NCBI GenBank assembly: GCA_017302455.1
Contig: JAFLDO010000001.1
Coordinates: 62,001-126,000 of the forward strand
Reading direction: 5' to 3'
Source: Accumulibacter sp.
GTDB taxonomy: Bacteria > Pseudomonadota > Gammaproteobacteria > Burkholderiales > Rhodocyclaceae
Length of the DNA stretch: 64,000 nucleotides
In this document: positions 36,259-47,738 of the stretch, piece after piece
Numbering within the stretch: the first letter of the stretch is position 1
How the letters are laid out: each line of letters opens with the position of its first letter
The notes under the pieces: model-generated
What the model was told of the DNA's origin: nothing
Seen by the model: only the letters and a program-made list of their open reading frames with translations
Database searches by the model: none
Translations under genes and position numbers: made by a program

Positions 36259-37072
36259 CGGCCGCGGCGGTGGCGGCGAGGAAGGTCAGCAGATTCCTGA
36301 CCACCGCCTGCGCTTGCTCGTTCATCATCGCGTGCCCGCAAGCGGCGATCTCGAGGCGTTGGACCTGCGGCAGCGCCGACTGCAGTGGCGACAAATTGCG
36401 GCGCGGCGTCATGCGGTCGCGGCCGGCGACCAGCAGCAGTGTTGGGCAGGCGACCCGGGCGGCCGCCGCCAGGCCGTTCTGGTAGCCGTTGCAGGCGGCG
36501 AGGTCGATTGCCAACACGCCCGGCGGGCTGCGGCGCATGATCGCCAGCGTCACCCCGGGTCCCCAGATGCCGTGGCCACCGCCGCCGGCTAGCTGGAACG
36601 GTGCCGTCAGCGAGTACTCGGTCATCAATCGGTAGACGTGGTCGGGGTCGCTTTCGGAGCGGCTGAGCAGGGAATCGGCAACCGGCATCGGGGCGGCGGC
36701 GCCAAGCAGCGCCAGCCGACCGACGCGCGCGGGATGCCGTGCCGCGCATTCGAGGGCGACCAACGAGCCCATCGAGTGGCCGACCAGGATGGCCTGCGCC
36801 ACGTCGGCGGCGTCGAGCAGCGCCGGTAGCCATTCGGCGAGGGCTTCGATGCTGCGCAGCGGCGGTCCGTTCGAGAGGCCGTGGCCGGGAAGGTCGGGGG
36901 CGAGTACGGCACAGCCGGCGGCGGTCAGGCCGCCGGCGACTGTCCGCCAGGCATCACAGTCGTTGGCGGCGCCGTGGATGAGGACGAGCGGTGGCCAGAG
37001 CGCTGCGCCGGGATTGAACGAGCGTCCGCCGGTGGCGATGTGACAGCGCCTCCCCGCTACGCTGAGCTCCAT
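36239..37072 (-). CDS. Alpha/beta-fold hydrolase
   Basis: A 277-residue alpha/beta hydrolase. It has the oxyanion HG motif LVLIHGAANDCDAW, DLPGHGLS, the nucleophile elbow GHSMGSL, the acid residue near LLLVAGRDRMTP and the catalytic His in ACGHAMMNEQA. Likely an esterase or related hydrolase; substrate unknown. It is transcribed towards the EamA gene, overlapping its end by 20 bases. Confidence 0.87.
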   Translation of the reverse strand: MELSVAGRRCHIATGGRSFNPGAALWPPLVLIHGAANDCDAWRTVAGGLTAAGCAVLAPDLPGHGLSNGPPLRSIEALAEWLPALLDAADVAQAILVGHSMGSLVALECAARHPARVGRLALLGAAAPMPVADSLLSRSESDPDHVYRLMTEYSLTAPFQLAGGGGHGIWGPGVTLAIMRRSPPGVLAIDLAACNGYQNGLAAAARVACPTLLLVAGRDRMTPRRNLSPLQSALPQVQRLEIAACGHAMMNEQAQAVVRNLLTFLAATAAAVTPALS

Positions 37073-37112
37073 GCGTGGTTTCCGGCTGCTCGGTACGGCG
37101 ACGCGCTGGCAC

Positions 37113-37322
37113 TCAGGCGAGAACGTCGGGCGTCAGTAGGTGCTCGAGGTGCGTGATGCGATCCTTGAGCAGCAGCTTGCGCTTCTTCAGGCGGCGGACG
37201 AGGAGATCGTCGGGGGGCGGACTGACGAGCAGATGATCGATCACCAGATCGAGGTCACGATGCTCGATGTGAAGCTCATGCAGCATGGCGCGGGTTTCGG
37301 TGATCTGTTCTTCGGTGAGCAT
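37113..37322 (-). CDS. YdcH-family protein (DUF465)
   Basis: A 69-residue, highly charged coiled-coil protein with HIEHRDLDLVIDHLL and LVRRLKKRKLLLKDRI, matching the DUF465/YdcH family of small helical proteins. Function unknown. It lies between an alpha/beta hydrolase and AzlD on the same strand. Confidence 0.85.
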   Translation of the reverse strand: MLTEEQITETRAMLHELHIEHRDLDLVIDHLLVSPPPDDLLVRRLKKRKLLLKDRITHLEHLLTPDVLA

Positions 37323-37353
37323 GGTTGCGGATGTCCGTAGGATGGTGATTCGG

Positions 37354-37701
37354 CTAGCCGACCAGAGCTCGCAGGCCCCACAAGGCGAGCATGCCGAGGA
37401 CCACGGTCAGCCAGGTGCTGCGCGTTCGCCAGGCAACGACGGTTGCCAGTGCGGCGGCGGCGGCGCGCGGCAGTTCAGGACCTATGGTAGGCGCGCCACC
37501 AACAAAAAACAACGGTGGCGCGATGATTGCCGCCATCACCGCCGGTGGCACATAGCGCAGGGCCTGCCGCAGCCACTCAGGCAGGTCGAGGTGCGCCAGC
37601 AGGGCAAGCGGGGCAAAGCGGATGAGGAAGGTGGCGATGCCGATACCGACGATCATCGACCAGACGAACACGTCGCTGCCCGCCGCGTCGGCGACGCTCA
37701 C
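37354..37701 (-). CDS. azlD: AzlD-type branched-chain amino acid transport subunit
   Basis: A 115-residue membrane protein with about four helices (MIVGIGIATFLIRFAPLALL, PPAVMAAIIAPPLFF). It matches AzlD, the small partner of AzlC in branched-chain amino acid export. GTG start overlapping the azlC stop by 4 bases (GTGA), which is typical of azlCD and fixes the start despite a longer open frame. Confidence 0.9.
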   Translation of the reverse strand: MSVADAAGSDVFVWSMIVGIGIATFLIRFAPLALLAHLDLPEWLRQALRYVPPAVMAAIIAPPLFFVGGAPTIGPELPRAAAAALATVVAWRTRSTWLTVVLGMLALWGLRALVG

Positions 37702-38396
37702 GCTCTTTTCCCGAGGCGGTCGGCGGCCAGGCCGGCACCGACGCCGATCAACGCTGCGGCAATCAGATTGAGCCTCAGTGGCAGCACCAGCAGAACCGAG
37801 GCGGTGCCGCCGACGACTGCGGCGAAAGCCATCGCGCGATCGGCGAGCAGGGGCACGAGCATGGCGATGAAGGTCAGCGGTACGATGAAGTCGAGCGACC
37901 AGTTCGCCGGTACGAGGCTGCCAAGCAGGACGCCGACAATCGTCGCGATTTGCCAGCACAGCCACGTGGCTCCGGCCAGCCCGAAATAGAACCAGTGCAG
38001 ATTCCGCCGGTCTGTCGTCTGGGCGCAGCGCACGACGGTCAGCGCATACGCCTGGTCGGTCAGCAGGTAGGCGATGAGCGCCTGCCGGCGGCGGTCGAGC
38101 GTGCCGAAATGCGGCGCCAGCGAGGCGCCGTACATCAGGAAACGCAGGTTGATGATCGTCGGGGTCGCCAGGATCACCAGGAGCGGCGCACCGCCGGCAT
38201 AAAGCTGCGTCGCGGCGATCTGCGCCGAGCCGGCGAAGATCACCCAACTCATCGCCAGCGCCTGTGCGGATGTCATGCCGGCAGTGCTGGCGGCAGCGCC
38301 GCAAACCATGCCAAAGGGAAGGATACTCATGCTCAGCGGAGCGAAGGCACGAAGGCCGGCAATAAACTCGACGCGCGTGCTCGGGACTTGCGGCAT
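37698..38396 (-). CDS. azlC: AzlC-family branched-chain amino acid exporter
   Basis: A 232-residue membrane protein of the AzlC family with about six to eight helices. Typical segments are AFAPLSMSILPFGMVCGAAA, MSWVIFAGSAQIAATQLYAGGA and TIINLRFLMYGASLAPHF. AzlC and AzlD together export branched-chain amino acids and analogues. The frame extends far upstream over the next gene, but the ATG at 38396 begins the family alignment. Confidence 0.92.
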   Translation of the reverse strand: MPQVPSTRVEFIAGLRAFAPLSMSILPFGMVCGAAASTAGMTSAQALAMSWVIFAGSAQIAATQLYAGGAPLLVILATPTIINLRFLMYGASLAPHFGTLDRRRQALIAYLLTDQAYALTVVRCAQTTDRRNLHWFYFGLAGATWLCWQIATIVGVLLGSLVPANWSLDFIVPLTFIAMLVPLLADRAMAFAAVVGGTASVLLVLPLRLNLIAAALIGVGAGLAADRLGKRA

Positions 38397-38462
38397 GGGG
38401 CGCTTTTGCGAATAGAATAGAGGATGGAATTGTAACCTTGAGACACCGCCGGAAGGAGGCAG

Positions 38463-38783
38463 ATGGTTTATCACATTATCGTTTCGTTTGGGCGGGAGCG
38501 GCAGTACGAGTTCAAGTTCTCCCATACCGAACTTGCTGCAGGTTCTCCCGAAGAGGCGCGCCGCTGGTTTGACAAGGAATTCGCCGACCTCGAATGCGAG
38601 CCCAGCAATCCGATGGGCAAGGTCCTGATCATCGACAAGATCCTCAATGTCGCCCGCTATGGCGGCGAGCAGCGCTTCATCGAAGGCAAGGACTGGGCGG
38701 CGCGCTTTGCTCGCTATACGGCGCTCGCCCTGGGGCGCGACACGGTCCGTATCGACGTCGCCGCCTTCAATATCGGCTATTGA
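38463..38783 (+). CDS. Conserved hypothetical protein
   Basis: A 106-residue soluble protein with a very good AAGGAGG ribosome site. It reads MVYHIIVSFGRERQYEFKF and then an acidic helix EEARRWFDKEFADL. No domain is recognised, and no signal peptide or membrane segment is present. It is followed by a strong terminator, so it is a real monocistronic gene of unknown function, divergent from azlC. Confidence 0.75.
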   Translation: MVYHIIVSFGRERQYEFKFSHTELAAGSPEEARRWFDKEFADLECEPSNPMGKVLIIDKILNVARYGGEQRFIEGKDWAARFARYTALALGRDTVRIDVAAFNIGY

Positions 38784-38802
38784 CGGTTTGGTAGTGCGCA
38801 TT

Positions 38803-38839
38803 GCGGCGTGGGTCTGACGGCCCGCGCCGCTTCTTTTTT
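38803..38839 (+). terminator. Rho-independent terminator
   Basis: A ten-base stem (GCGGCGTGGG / CCCGCGCCGC, one G-T pair) with an 8-base loop is followed by TTCTTTTTT. It closes the small hypothetical gene. Confidence 0.85.
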
Positions 38840-38923
38840 CCCCGTCGGTACGGGAAATTGCCCGGCAGGCCTGGCCCGAGCGGGAGGCCGCCAGGGCCAT
38901 CATCGGCCGGAGAATGACTACCG

Positions 38924-39490
38924 ATGAACAAGGAATTCAGCACACCAGGGGCGGGCGACGACGATCAGGACGAGAGTCCCGATCCGGCATTCGGGCTACC
39001 GCCGGGAACCCGCAACTACATCACGCCGGGCGGACACGCGCGGCTCAGGAGCGAACTCGAACACCTGCTGCGCGTCGAGCGGCCGCAGGTCGTCGGCGTC
39101 GTCCAGTGGGCGGCGTCGAACGGCGACCGCTCCGAGAACGCCGACTACATCTACGGCAAACGGCGGCTGCGCGAGATCGACAGGCGAATTCGCTTCCTGA
39201 CCAGACGTCTCGATCTCGCCGAAATCGTCGACCCGGCGAGGCGGGAGAACACCGAGCAGGTGTTCTTCGGCGCCACCGTGACGATCTGCGACGAGCAGGG
39301 GCTGGAAAACACCTATCAGATTGTCGGCGTCGACGAGACCGACTCGGCGCGCGGGCACATCAGCTGGGTGTCGCCCCTGGCGCGCGCGCTGCTCAAGGCG
39401 CGCGAGGGCGATACGGTACGTTTCCATAGCCCGCTTGGCTGGCGTCAGGTCGAAGTCGTCGCCGTCGACTACCGGCGCATCGAGGAATAA
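38924..39490 (+). CDS. greB: Transcription elongation factor GreB
   Basis: Rescues backtracked RNA polymerase by stimulating transcript cleavage. The 188-residue product has the coiled-coil domain with acidic-tip segment ASNGDRSENADYIYGKRRL, and the FKBP-like C-terminal domain (GHISWVSPLARALLKAREGD). The acidic N-terminal extension (GDDDQDESPD) is longer than in E. coli GreB. The ITPGGHARLRSELEHLL start is family-typical. Confidence 0.93.
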   Translation: MNKEFSTPGAGDDDQDESPDPAFGLPPGTRNYITPGGHARLRSELEHLLRVERPQVVGVVQWAASNGDRSENADYIYGKRRLREIDRRIRFLTRRLDLAEIVDPARRENTEQVFFGATVTICDEQGLENTYQIVGVDETDSARGHISWVSPLARALLKAREGDTVRFHSPLGWRQVEVVAVDYRRIEE

Positions 39491-39604
39491 GCCCGACGGG
39501 GCTTGAAAAAGGCCCGAACATCCCCATTTCAGGCCCACTGTGCGCTGAGCACACTGTCACCCGGATGCATTCGCTTTCGATCAACGCTTTTCATGGAGTT
39601 TTCA

Positions 39605-41524
39605 ATGGGCGCCCAAAAGGAGACACTTGGTTTTCAGGCAGAAGTCAAACAACTGCTGAACCTGATGATCCACTCGCTGTACAGCAACAAGGAGATCTTT
39701 CTCCGCGAACTGATTTCCAATGCTTCCGACGCCTGTGATCGGCTTCGCTTCGAGGCCTTGAACAACGCTGCGCTCTACGGCGAGGATGCCGAGCTGAAGA
39801 TCCGCGTCGCCTTCGACAGGGAGGCGCGGACGCTGAGCATCACCGACAACGGTATCGGGCTGTCGCGCGACGAGGCAGTGGAGCACCTCGGAACGATCGC
39901 CAAGTCGGGCACGCGCGAGTTCTTCTCGGCGCTGACCGGCGATCAGGCCAAGGACGCACACCTGATCGGGCAGTTCGGGGTGGGCTTCTATTCCTCGTAC
40001 ATCGTCGCCGACAAGGTGACCGTGATCTCGCGGCGTGCCGGCCTCGAAGCCAGCCAGGCGATCCGCTGGGAATCGGCGGGCGAGGGTGAATTCACGATCG
40101 AGATGATCGAACGTGCGCAGCGGGGCACCGAAGTGATCCTGCACCTGCGCGAAGGTGAAGACGAGTTCCTGTCGAGCTGGAAGCTTCGCCAGACGATTCG
40201 CAAGTACTCCGACCATATCACGCTGCCGATCGTGATGAAGAAGGAGGAGTGGAGCGAGGAGAAGAAGGAACAGGTGGTCACCGATGAAGACGAGACGGTC
40301 AATCAGGCGTCGGCGCTGTGGACGCGTCCCAAGTCCGAGATCAGTGAGGAGCAGTACAACGAGTTCTACAAGCACGTCGCGCACGATTTCGAGGACCCGC
40401 TGACGCACGTCCATGCGCGTGTCGAAGGGAAGCAGGAGTACATCCAGCTCCTCTACGTGCCGGCGAAGGCGCCGTTCGACCTCTTCGAACGTACGGCGCG
40501 TCACGGCATCAAGCTCTACGTGCGGCGGGTGTTCATCATGGACGATGCCGAACAGCTGATGCCGCTGTACCTGCGCTTCGTGCGCGGTGTGGTGGATTCC
40601 AGCGACCTGCCGCTCAACGTCTCGCGTGAAATCCTCCAGCAGTCGCGCGATATCGAGACGATTCGTGGTGGCTGCGTGAAGAAAGTGCTCGGCATGCTCG
40701 AAGCGCTCGCCGACAGCGACGATGTCGCCGAGAAGGAGAAGTACACGAAGTTCTGGAAGGAATTCGGTCGCGTCCTCAAGGAAGGCGTCGGCGAGGATCT
40801 TGCCAACAAGGACCGCATCGCCAAATTGCTGCGCTTCGCCTCGACGCATGCCGATACGCCCGAGGAGAGCGTCTCGCTGGCCGACTACGTCGGGCGCATG
40901 AAGGAGGGACAGGAGAAGATCTACTACGTCACCGCGGAAACCTTCACCGCCGCCAGGAACAGCCCGCACCTCGAAATCTTCCGCAAGAAGGGCATCGAAG
41001 TGCTGCTGCTCTCCGATCGTGTCGACGAGTGGGTGTCGGGGCATCTGACCGAGTTCGACGGCAAGCCCCTGCAGTCGGTGGCCAAGGGCGGACTCGACCT
41101 CGGCAAGCTTGAGGACGCGGCCGAAAAGGAGGAAGCGGAGAAGGCCGCCGACGAGTACAAGGAACTGCTCGACAAGGTGAAGGCGACGCTCGGCGACAAG
41201 GTGAAGGACGTTCGCGTCACGCATCGCCTGACCGACTCGCCGTCCTGCATTGTCGCCGACGAGTTCGACATTGGCGGCAACCTGCAGAGAATCCTCAAGG
41301 CTGCCGGCCAGCAGGCGCCGGCGAGCAAGCCGATCCTCGAGATCAACCCCAAGCACCCGGCGGTGCAGCGTCTCAAGTTCGAAGAAACGCGCTTCGACGA
41401 CTGGGCCAACCTGCTGCTCGAGCAGGCGACGCTGGCCGAAGGCGGCTCGCTCGACGATCCGGCGGGCTTCGTCAAGCGCATCAACGACCTGATGCTCGCT
41501 CTCTCGCTGGGTAGCGGTCGCTGA
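39605..41524 (+). CDS. htpG: Molecular chaperone HtpG (Hsp90 family)
   Basis: A 639-residue ATP-dependent chaperone. The N-terminal GHKL ATPase has [28 protein letters not shown] in part, then [15 protein letters not shown] and [11 protein letters not shown]. The middle domain ([15 protein letters not shown]) and C-terminal dimerisation domain follow. Start chosen at [10 protein letters not shown], with a GGAG site seven bases upstream. The TGA overlaps the next ATG, coupling it to the DNA glycosylase gene. Confidence 0.96.
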   Translation: MGAQKETLGFQAEVKQLLNLMIHSLYSNKEIFLRELISNASDACDRLRFEALNNAALYGEDAELKIRVAFDREARTLSITDNGIGLSRDEAVEHLGTIAKSGTREFFSALTGDQAKDAHLIGQFGVGFYSSYIVADKVTVISRRAGLEASQAIRWESAGEGEFTIEMIERAQRGTEVILHLREGEDEFLSSWKLRQTIRKYSDHITLPIVMKKEEWSEEKKEQVVTDEDETVNQASALWTRPKSEISEEQYNEFYKHVAHDFEDPLTHVHARVEGKQEYIQLLYVPAKAPFDLFERTARHGIKLYVRRVFIMDDAEQLMPLYLRFVRGVVDSSDLPLNVSREILQQSRDIETIRGGCVKKVLGMLEALADSDDVAEKEKYTKFWKEFGRVLKEGVGEDLANKDRIAKLLRFASTHADTPEESVSLADYVGRMKEGQEKIYYVTAETFTAARNSPHLEIFRKKGIEVLLLSDRVDEWVSGHLTEFDGKPLQSVAKGGLDLGKLEDAAEKEEAEKAADEYKELLDKVKATLGDKVKDVRVTHRLTDSPSCIVADEFDIGGNLQRILKAAGQQAPASKPILEINPKHPAVQRLKFEETRFDDWANLLLEQATLAEGGSLDDPAGFVKRINDLMLALSLGSGR

Positions 41525-42030
41525 TGCGCGATGGCAGACCGGAGCTGCTTTTCGGTCTGCCGCCGATTCTCGATGCCGGCGTCAGAACGCTGATTCTCGG
41601 CAGCTTCCCGTCGCCGGCATCACTCGCCGGGCAACACTACTATGCGCACCGCCAGAACCAGTTCTGGCGTGTGCTCGGTCTTCTGCTCGGCGAACCGCTG
41701 CCCGAACTCGACTACCTCGACAAGCAGCGCTGCCTGCTGGCGCATCGCATCGGCGTGTGGGATGTCTATCGCCAGTGTCGGCGACAAGGTGCGCTCGATG
41801 CGGCGATCCAGTCACCCGAGACCAACGATTTTGCAGGCCTGGCGCACGCCGCGCCGCAACTCGGACGTGTCTGCTTCAATGGCCGGACGGCCGGCAAGTT
41901 TACCCCCTGGTTCGCGCAACGAGGCTACACAACAGCCGTCCTGCCATCGACCAGTCCGGCTTATACGCTCGCCTTCGCCAGCAAGCTTGCGCTCTGGCGG
42001 GCCGGATTGGGCGTCCAGGGCGGTGACTGA
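41524..42030 (+). CDS. DNA-deoxyinosine glycosylase (UDG superfamily family 6)
   Basis: A 168-residue uracil-DNA-glycosylase-fold protein of the hypoxanthine-DNA glycosylase group. The signature LILGSFPSPASLAGQHYYAHRQNQFW (here read as two adjacent blocks) begins the domain, and LPSTSPAYT is the second conserved motif near the C-terminus. By family it removes deaminated adenine from DNA. It shares TGATG with the htpG end, so is co-translated. Confidence 0.87.
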   Translation: MRDGRPELLFGLPPILDAGVRTLILGSFPSPASLAGQHYYAHRQNQFWRVLGLLLGEPLPELDYLDKQRCLLAHRIGVWDVYRQCRRQGALDAAIQSPETNDFAGLAHAAPQLGRVCFNGRTAGKFTPWFAQRGYTTAVLPSTSPAYTLAFASKLALWRAGLGVQGGD

Positions 42031-42095
42031 TACCGCCCGTGGCGGGGGTCGGAACAGCCCGCGGCTGACCGCCACGGCTGCCCCGACCCGCCGAA

Positions 42096-42614
42096 TCACT
42101 TGACGGGTGCGAGGGCGTCACGCAGGCACTGGCGATGCTCCGGCCCGCTCTTGTCCTTGCACAGTTCGCGCGCTTTCTGGTGTTGTACGCAACGCGCCGG
42201 GTCGACCGACTTGCTGCAGTCGACCGGCGGCATCTTCTCCTGCACGCAGCGCTTGAACGCGGGCCCGACCTGGTCCTGGCACGCTGCGTACGCCTGCTTG
42301 CGCAGCTCACACTGCTGCGGGTTGCGCGCCTGACTGCAGTCCGTCTTCTGCGCCTGCGCGTGCATGCACTGCCGACGCTCCGGGCCGCGCTTGTCGCGGC
42401 AGGCCTCGAGGACCTTCTGGTGGGCTTCCTGGCGCGCCTTGCACTGCTCCGGGTTGGTCGCAGCGGTGCAGTCGGTCGCCGGACGCATCCCCGGGCCCGC
42501 GCCGCCGCCAGCCATACCGGCCCCCGCACCCATCCCCGGGCCAGGCTGTGCCATGGCTGGCAGGGCAAGCAGAGCGGCAGCGACGGAAGCGATGATCAAT
42601 GAACTTCTGTGCAT
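42096..42614 (-). CDS. Exported protein with three Cys-rich repeats
   Basis: A 172-residue periplasmic protein. The signal peptide spans residues 1-22 (SVAAALLALPAMAQ). A Gly/Met-rich linker follows, then three tandem repeats of about 40 residues. Each starts DC (TDC, TDC, VDC), has an NPxQC or DPARC pair, an internal C in an AC/LC context, and a final RxC near GPE-RRQC. That gives twelve cysteines in a regular pattern, resembling loosely the PsiF repeat. A CAGGAG ribosome site precedes ATG. Function unknown; disulfide-linked helical hairpins or metal binding are plausible. Confidence 0.8.
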   Translation of the reverse strand: MHRSSLIIASVAAALLALPAMAQPGPGMGAGAGMAGGGAGPGMRPATDCTAATNPEQCKARQEAHQKVLEACRDKRGPERRQCMHAQAQKTDCSQARNPQQCELRKQAYAACQDQVGPAFKRCVQEKMPPVDCSKSVDPARCVQHQKARELCKDKSGPEHRQCLRDALAPVK

Positions 42615-42771
42615 GGGGGTCTCCTGTAGCGCGGATGAGGGAGCCGCCACCCATCGTGCGGAGGTGACGACTGCGTAGCGGGACGCGTATCATACCTCGT
42701 TCCGTCGGCGGCGTTGAAGCGCGCACGCCTTGTTCCGTAGAGTCCCTGATCCTCGTTCTGGAAGATCGCAG

Positions 42772-44565
42772 ATGCCCGAAGCCGTGGTCAACACCGTTCA
42801 CGAACATCGCCTGACCTTGCCGGAGGTTCTCGGCTGGCTGGTCGACGACCATCTGGTGAGCGCCGACGATGCCGACATCCTGCTCAAGGAGAGTCGTCTG
42901 AAGCGCCTGAGTGGCCATCCGCTGACGACTATCGCCGAGCAGCAATGGAAGTCGCTGCAGGAACCTCACCGACCCCTGACGCTCGACGACCTGGGGGAAT
43001 GGCTGGCGGCAAGGATCGGACTCGACTACCTGCACATCGACCCGCTGAAGGTGGACTTCACGGCCGTCACCGACGTGATGTCGAGCGCCTACGCGACCCG
43101 CTTCGGCATTCTGGCGATCCAGGTGACGGTGCGCGAGGTCGTCGTGGCGACCACACAGCCGTATCTGCGGGACTGGGAGAAGGAAATCAAGCCGATCCTC
43201 AAGAAGGAGATTCGTCGGGTGATGGCCAACCCGGTCGATGTCGCCCGCTATCTGGTCGAATTCTACAACCTCGCACGCTCGGTCAAGAAGGCGGCGCAGC
43301 TCGGCGGTGCGAGCGGCAACCTCTCCTCGTTCGAGCAACTGGTCGAACTCGGGCGCACCAATCGGCAGTTCGACGCCAACGACCAGCACATCGTCAACAT
43401 CGTCGACTGGCTCTGGCAATACGCTTTCGAGCAGCGCGCCAGCGACATCCATATCGAGCCGCGGCGCGATCTGGGCATCGTACGTTTCCGGATCGACGGC
43501 GTCCTGCATCAGGTGTACCAGATTCCGATGAGCGTCATGGCGGCGATGGTCAGCCGCATCAAGATCCTCGGCCGCATGGACGTGGTCGAGAAGCGGCGAC
43601 CACAGGATGGCCGCATCAAGACGCGTACGGCCGACGGCCAGGAGGCCGAACTGCGCCTGTCGACCCTGCCCACTGCCTTCGGGGAGAAGCTGGTGATGCG
43701 GATTTTCGACCCGGAAGTCCTCGTCCGCAGTTTCGCCGATCTCGGCTTCACGGATGACGACCAGTCGCGCTGGAAGGCGATGGCCGACAGGCCGAACGGC
43801 ATCATTCTGGTGACCGGCCCGACCGGTTCGGGAAAAACGACCACGCTCTACTCGACCCTCCGTCAACTGGCCACGCCGGCGGTCAACGTGTGCACCATCG
43901 AGGATCCGATCGAGATGGTCGAACCGGCATTCAACCAGATGCAGGTCCAGAACGTCATCGATCTGGGCTTCGCGCAAGGCGTGCGGGCGCTGATGCGCCA
44001 GGATCCGGACATCATCATGATCGGCGAAATCCGCGACCTGGAAACCGCCGAGGTGGCGATTCAGGCGGCGCTCACCGGCCATCTGGTGCTGTCTACGCTG
44101 CACACCAACGACGCTCCCGCAGCGGTTACGCGCATGCTCGACCTCGGTGTGCCGCCCTACCTGCTGAGTGCGACCATGTTGGGCGTCATGGCGCAACGCC
44201 TGGTGCGCATCCTTTGTCCGCACTGCAAGCAGGTGCACGAAGCCAGCCCGATCGAGGAGACGATGTGGGATCAGTTGGTCGCGCCCTGGAAAGCCAATCG
44301 TCCCGCGCGCTTCTACCGCCCGGCCGGCTGTCTCGAATGCCGGATGACCGGCTACCTGGGGCGCGTCGGGCTGTACGAGATCCTGCTGCTGTCGCCGGAC
44401 CTCAAGCTGGCGATCAGCGAAAACCGCGAGATCGCCAAGATCCGCGACCTCGCTTTCCGTGAAGGCATGAAGCCACTACGCATCTCCGGCGCCATGAAGG
44501 TGGCCGCCGGGGTGACGACGCTGGCCGAGGTCTTCAAGGTCGCACCGCCGATCGAGCATAGCTGA
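42772..44565 (+). CDS. GspE/PilB-type secretion or pilus assembly ATPase
   Basis: A 597-residue hexameric ATPase of the type II secretion/type IV pilus family. The N-terminal region (1-200) includes an MshEN-like segment; the catalytic core has Walker A GPTGSGKTTT (about 347-356), Walker B DPDIIMIGEIRD and the His box LSTLHTNDAP. The zinc motif CPHC...CLEC is near residue 480-525. No pilin, secretin or platform gene is adjacent, so it is an orphan here. The ATG at 42772 was preferred over a 14-codon extension. Confidence 0.9.
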   Translation: MPEAVVNTVHEHRLTLPEVLGWLVDDHLVSADDADILLKESRLKRLSGHPLTTIAEQQWKSLQEPHRPLTLDDLGEWLAARIGLDYLHIDPLKVDFTAVTDVMSSAYATRFGILAIQVTVREVVVATTQPYLRDWEKEIKPILKKEIRRVMANPVDVARYLVEFYNLARSVKKAAQLGGASGNLSSFEQLVELGRTNRQFDANDQHIVNIVDWLWQYAFEQRASDIHIEPRRDLGIVRFRIDGVLHQVYQIPMSVMAAMVSRIKILGRMDVVEKRRPQDGRIKTRTADGQEAELRLSTLPTAFGEKLVMRIFDPEVLVRSFADLGFTDDDQSRWKAMADRPNGIILVTGPTGSGKTTTLYSTLRQLATPAVNVCTIEDPIEMVEPAFNQMQVQNVIDLGFAQGVRALMRQDPDIIMIGEIRDLETAEVAIQAALTGHLVLSTLHTNDAPAAVTRMLDLGVPPYLLSATMLGVMAQRLVRILCPHCKQVHEASPIEETMWDQLVAPWKANRPARFYRPAGCLECRMTGYLGRVGLYEILLLSPDLKLAISENREIAKIRDLAFREGMKPLRISGAMKVAAGVTTLAEVFKVAPPIEHS

Positions 44566-44567
44566 GC

Positions 44568-44588
44568 GCCGCTGCGCGCGGCAGCGGC
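44568..44588. terminator. Hairpin between convergent genes, weak terminator candidate
   Basis: An 8-base stem (GCCGCTGC / GCAGCGGC) with a 5-base loop lies just past the GspE-like stop and before the convergent katG end. It lacks a T tract. Confidence 0.3.
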
Positions 44589-44697
44589 GACCAACTGTTT
44601 GACCAATCTGCAGCAGGCCGGCGTTTCGGTAGGGTGCCTGGGTGAGCTCCGCAACGACCGTCTCGGCCCGAGCATCGTCACGACCTACCCTCCGTGA

Positions 44698-47388
<2,691 letters not shown>

Positions 47389-47556
47389 TCACCGTTCGTC
47401 GTCCCTTCGCTCGGATTCGATCGTTTCCTCGAGACTCTCGAGATCCTTGGAGTTCTGGCGCAGAAAGAAGACGAAGCTCCATACCAGTCCCGCGGCGATG
47501 AGGGCGACCAGTGTCACGACACCCCAGTCGATACTTGCCAGCGATCCGGAATCCAT
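47389..47556 (-). CDS. Small single-pass membrane protein
   Basis: A 55-residue protein with one hydrophobic helix (VVTLVALIAAGLVWSFVFFL, residues about 13-32) and a charged C-terminal tail (DLESLEETIESERRDDER). A GGGAGAAG ribosome site precedes the ATG. The upstream frame extension is not coding. Function unknown; it resembles small membrane-tethered regulators only in architecture. Confidence 0.6.
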   Translation of the reverse strand: MDSGSLASIDWGVVTLVALIAAGLVWSFVFFLRQNSKDLESLEETIESERRDDER

Positions 47557-47738
47557 CGGCTTCTCCCGCGCATCAAACGAGCCATTATGCCACCCGCTGC
47601 ACCGCACGGCCGTGTTGGTAAACGGGTACCGGCCGGCAAAAAAAGTTGCCGCCGGTCCCCGACCAGACCCGGCAGCCGTTTGCAGCGTCACCAGGGGGCT
47701 GGCGCGAGATCGCCGGTCGCTGTTCCGCGGCGAGGCGC

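Noticed and set aside
42307-44238. 643-codon minus-strand open frame opposite the GspE-like gene
   Set aside because: Antisense shadow; the plus strand carries Walker motifs and zinc motif.
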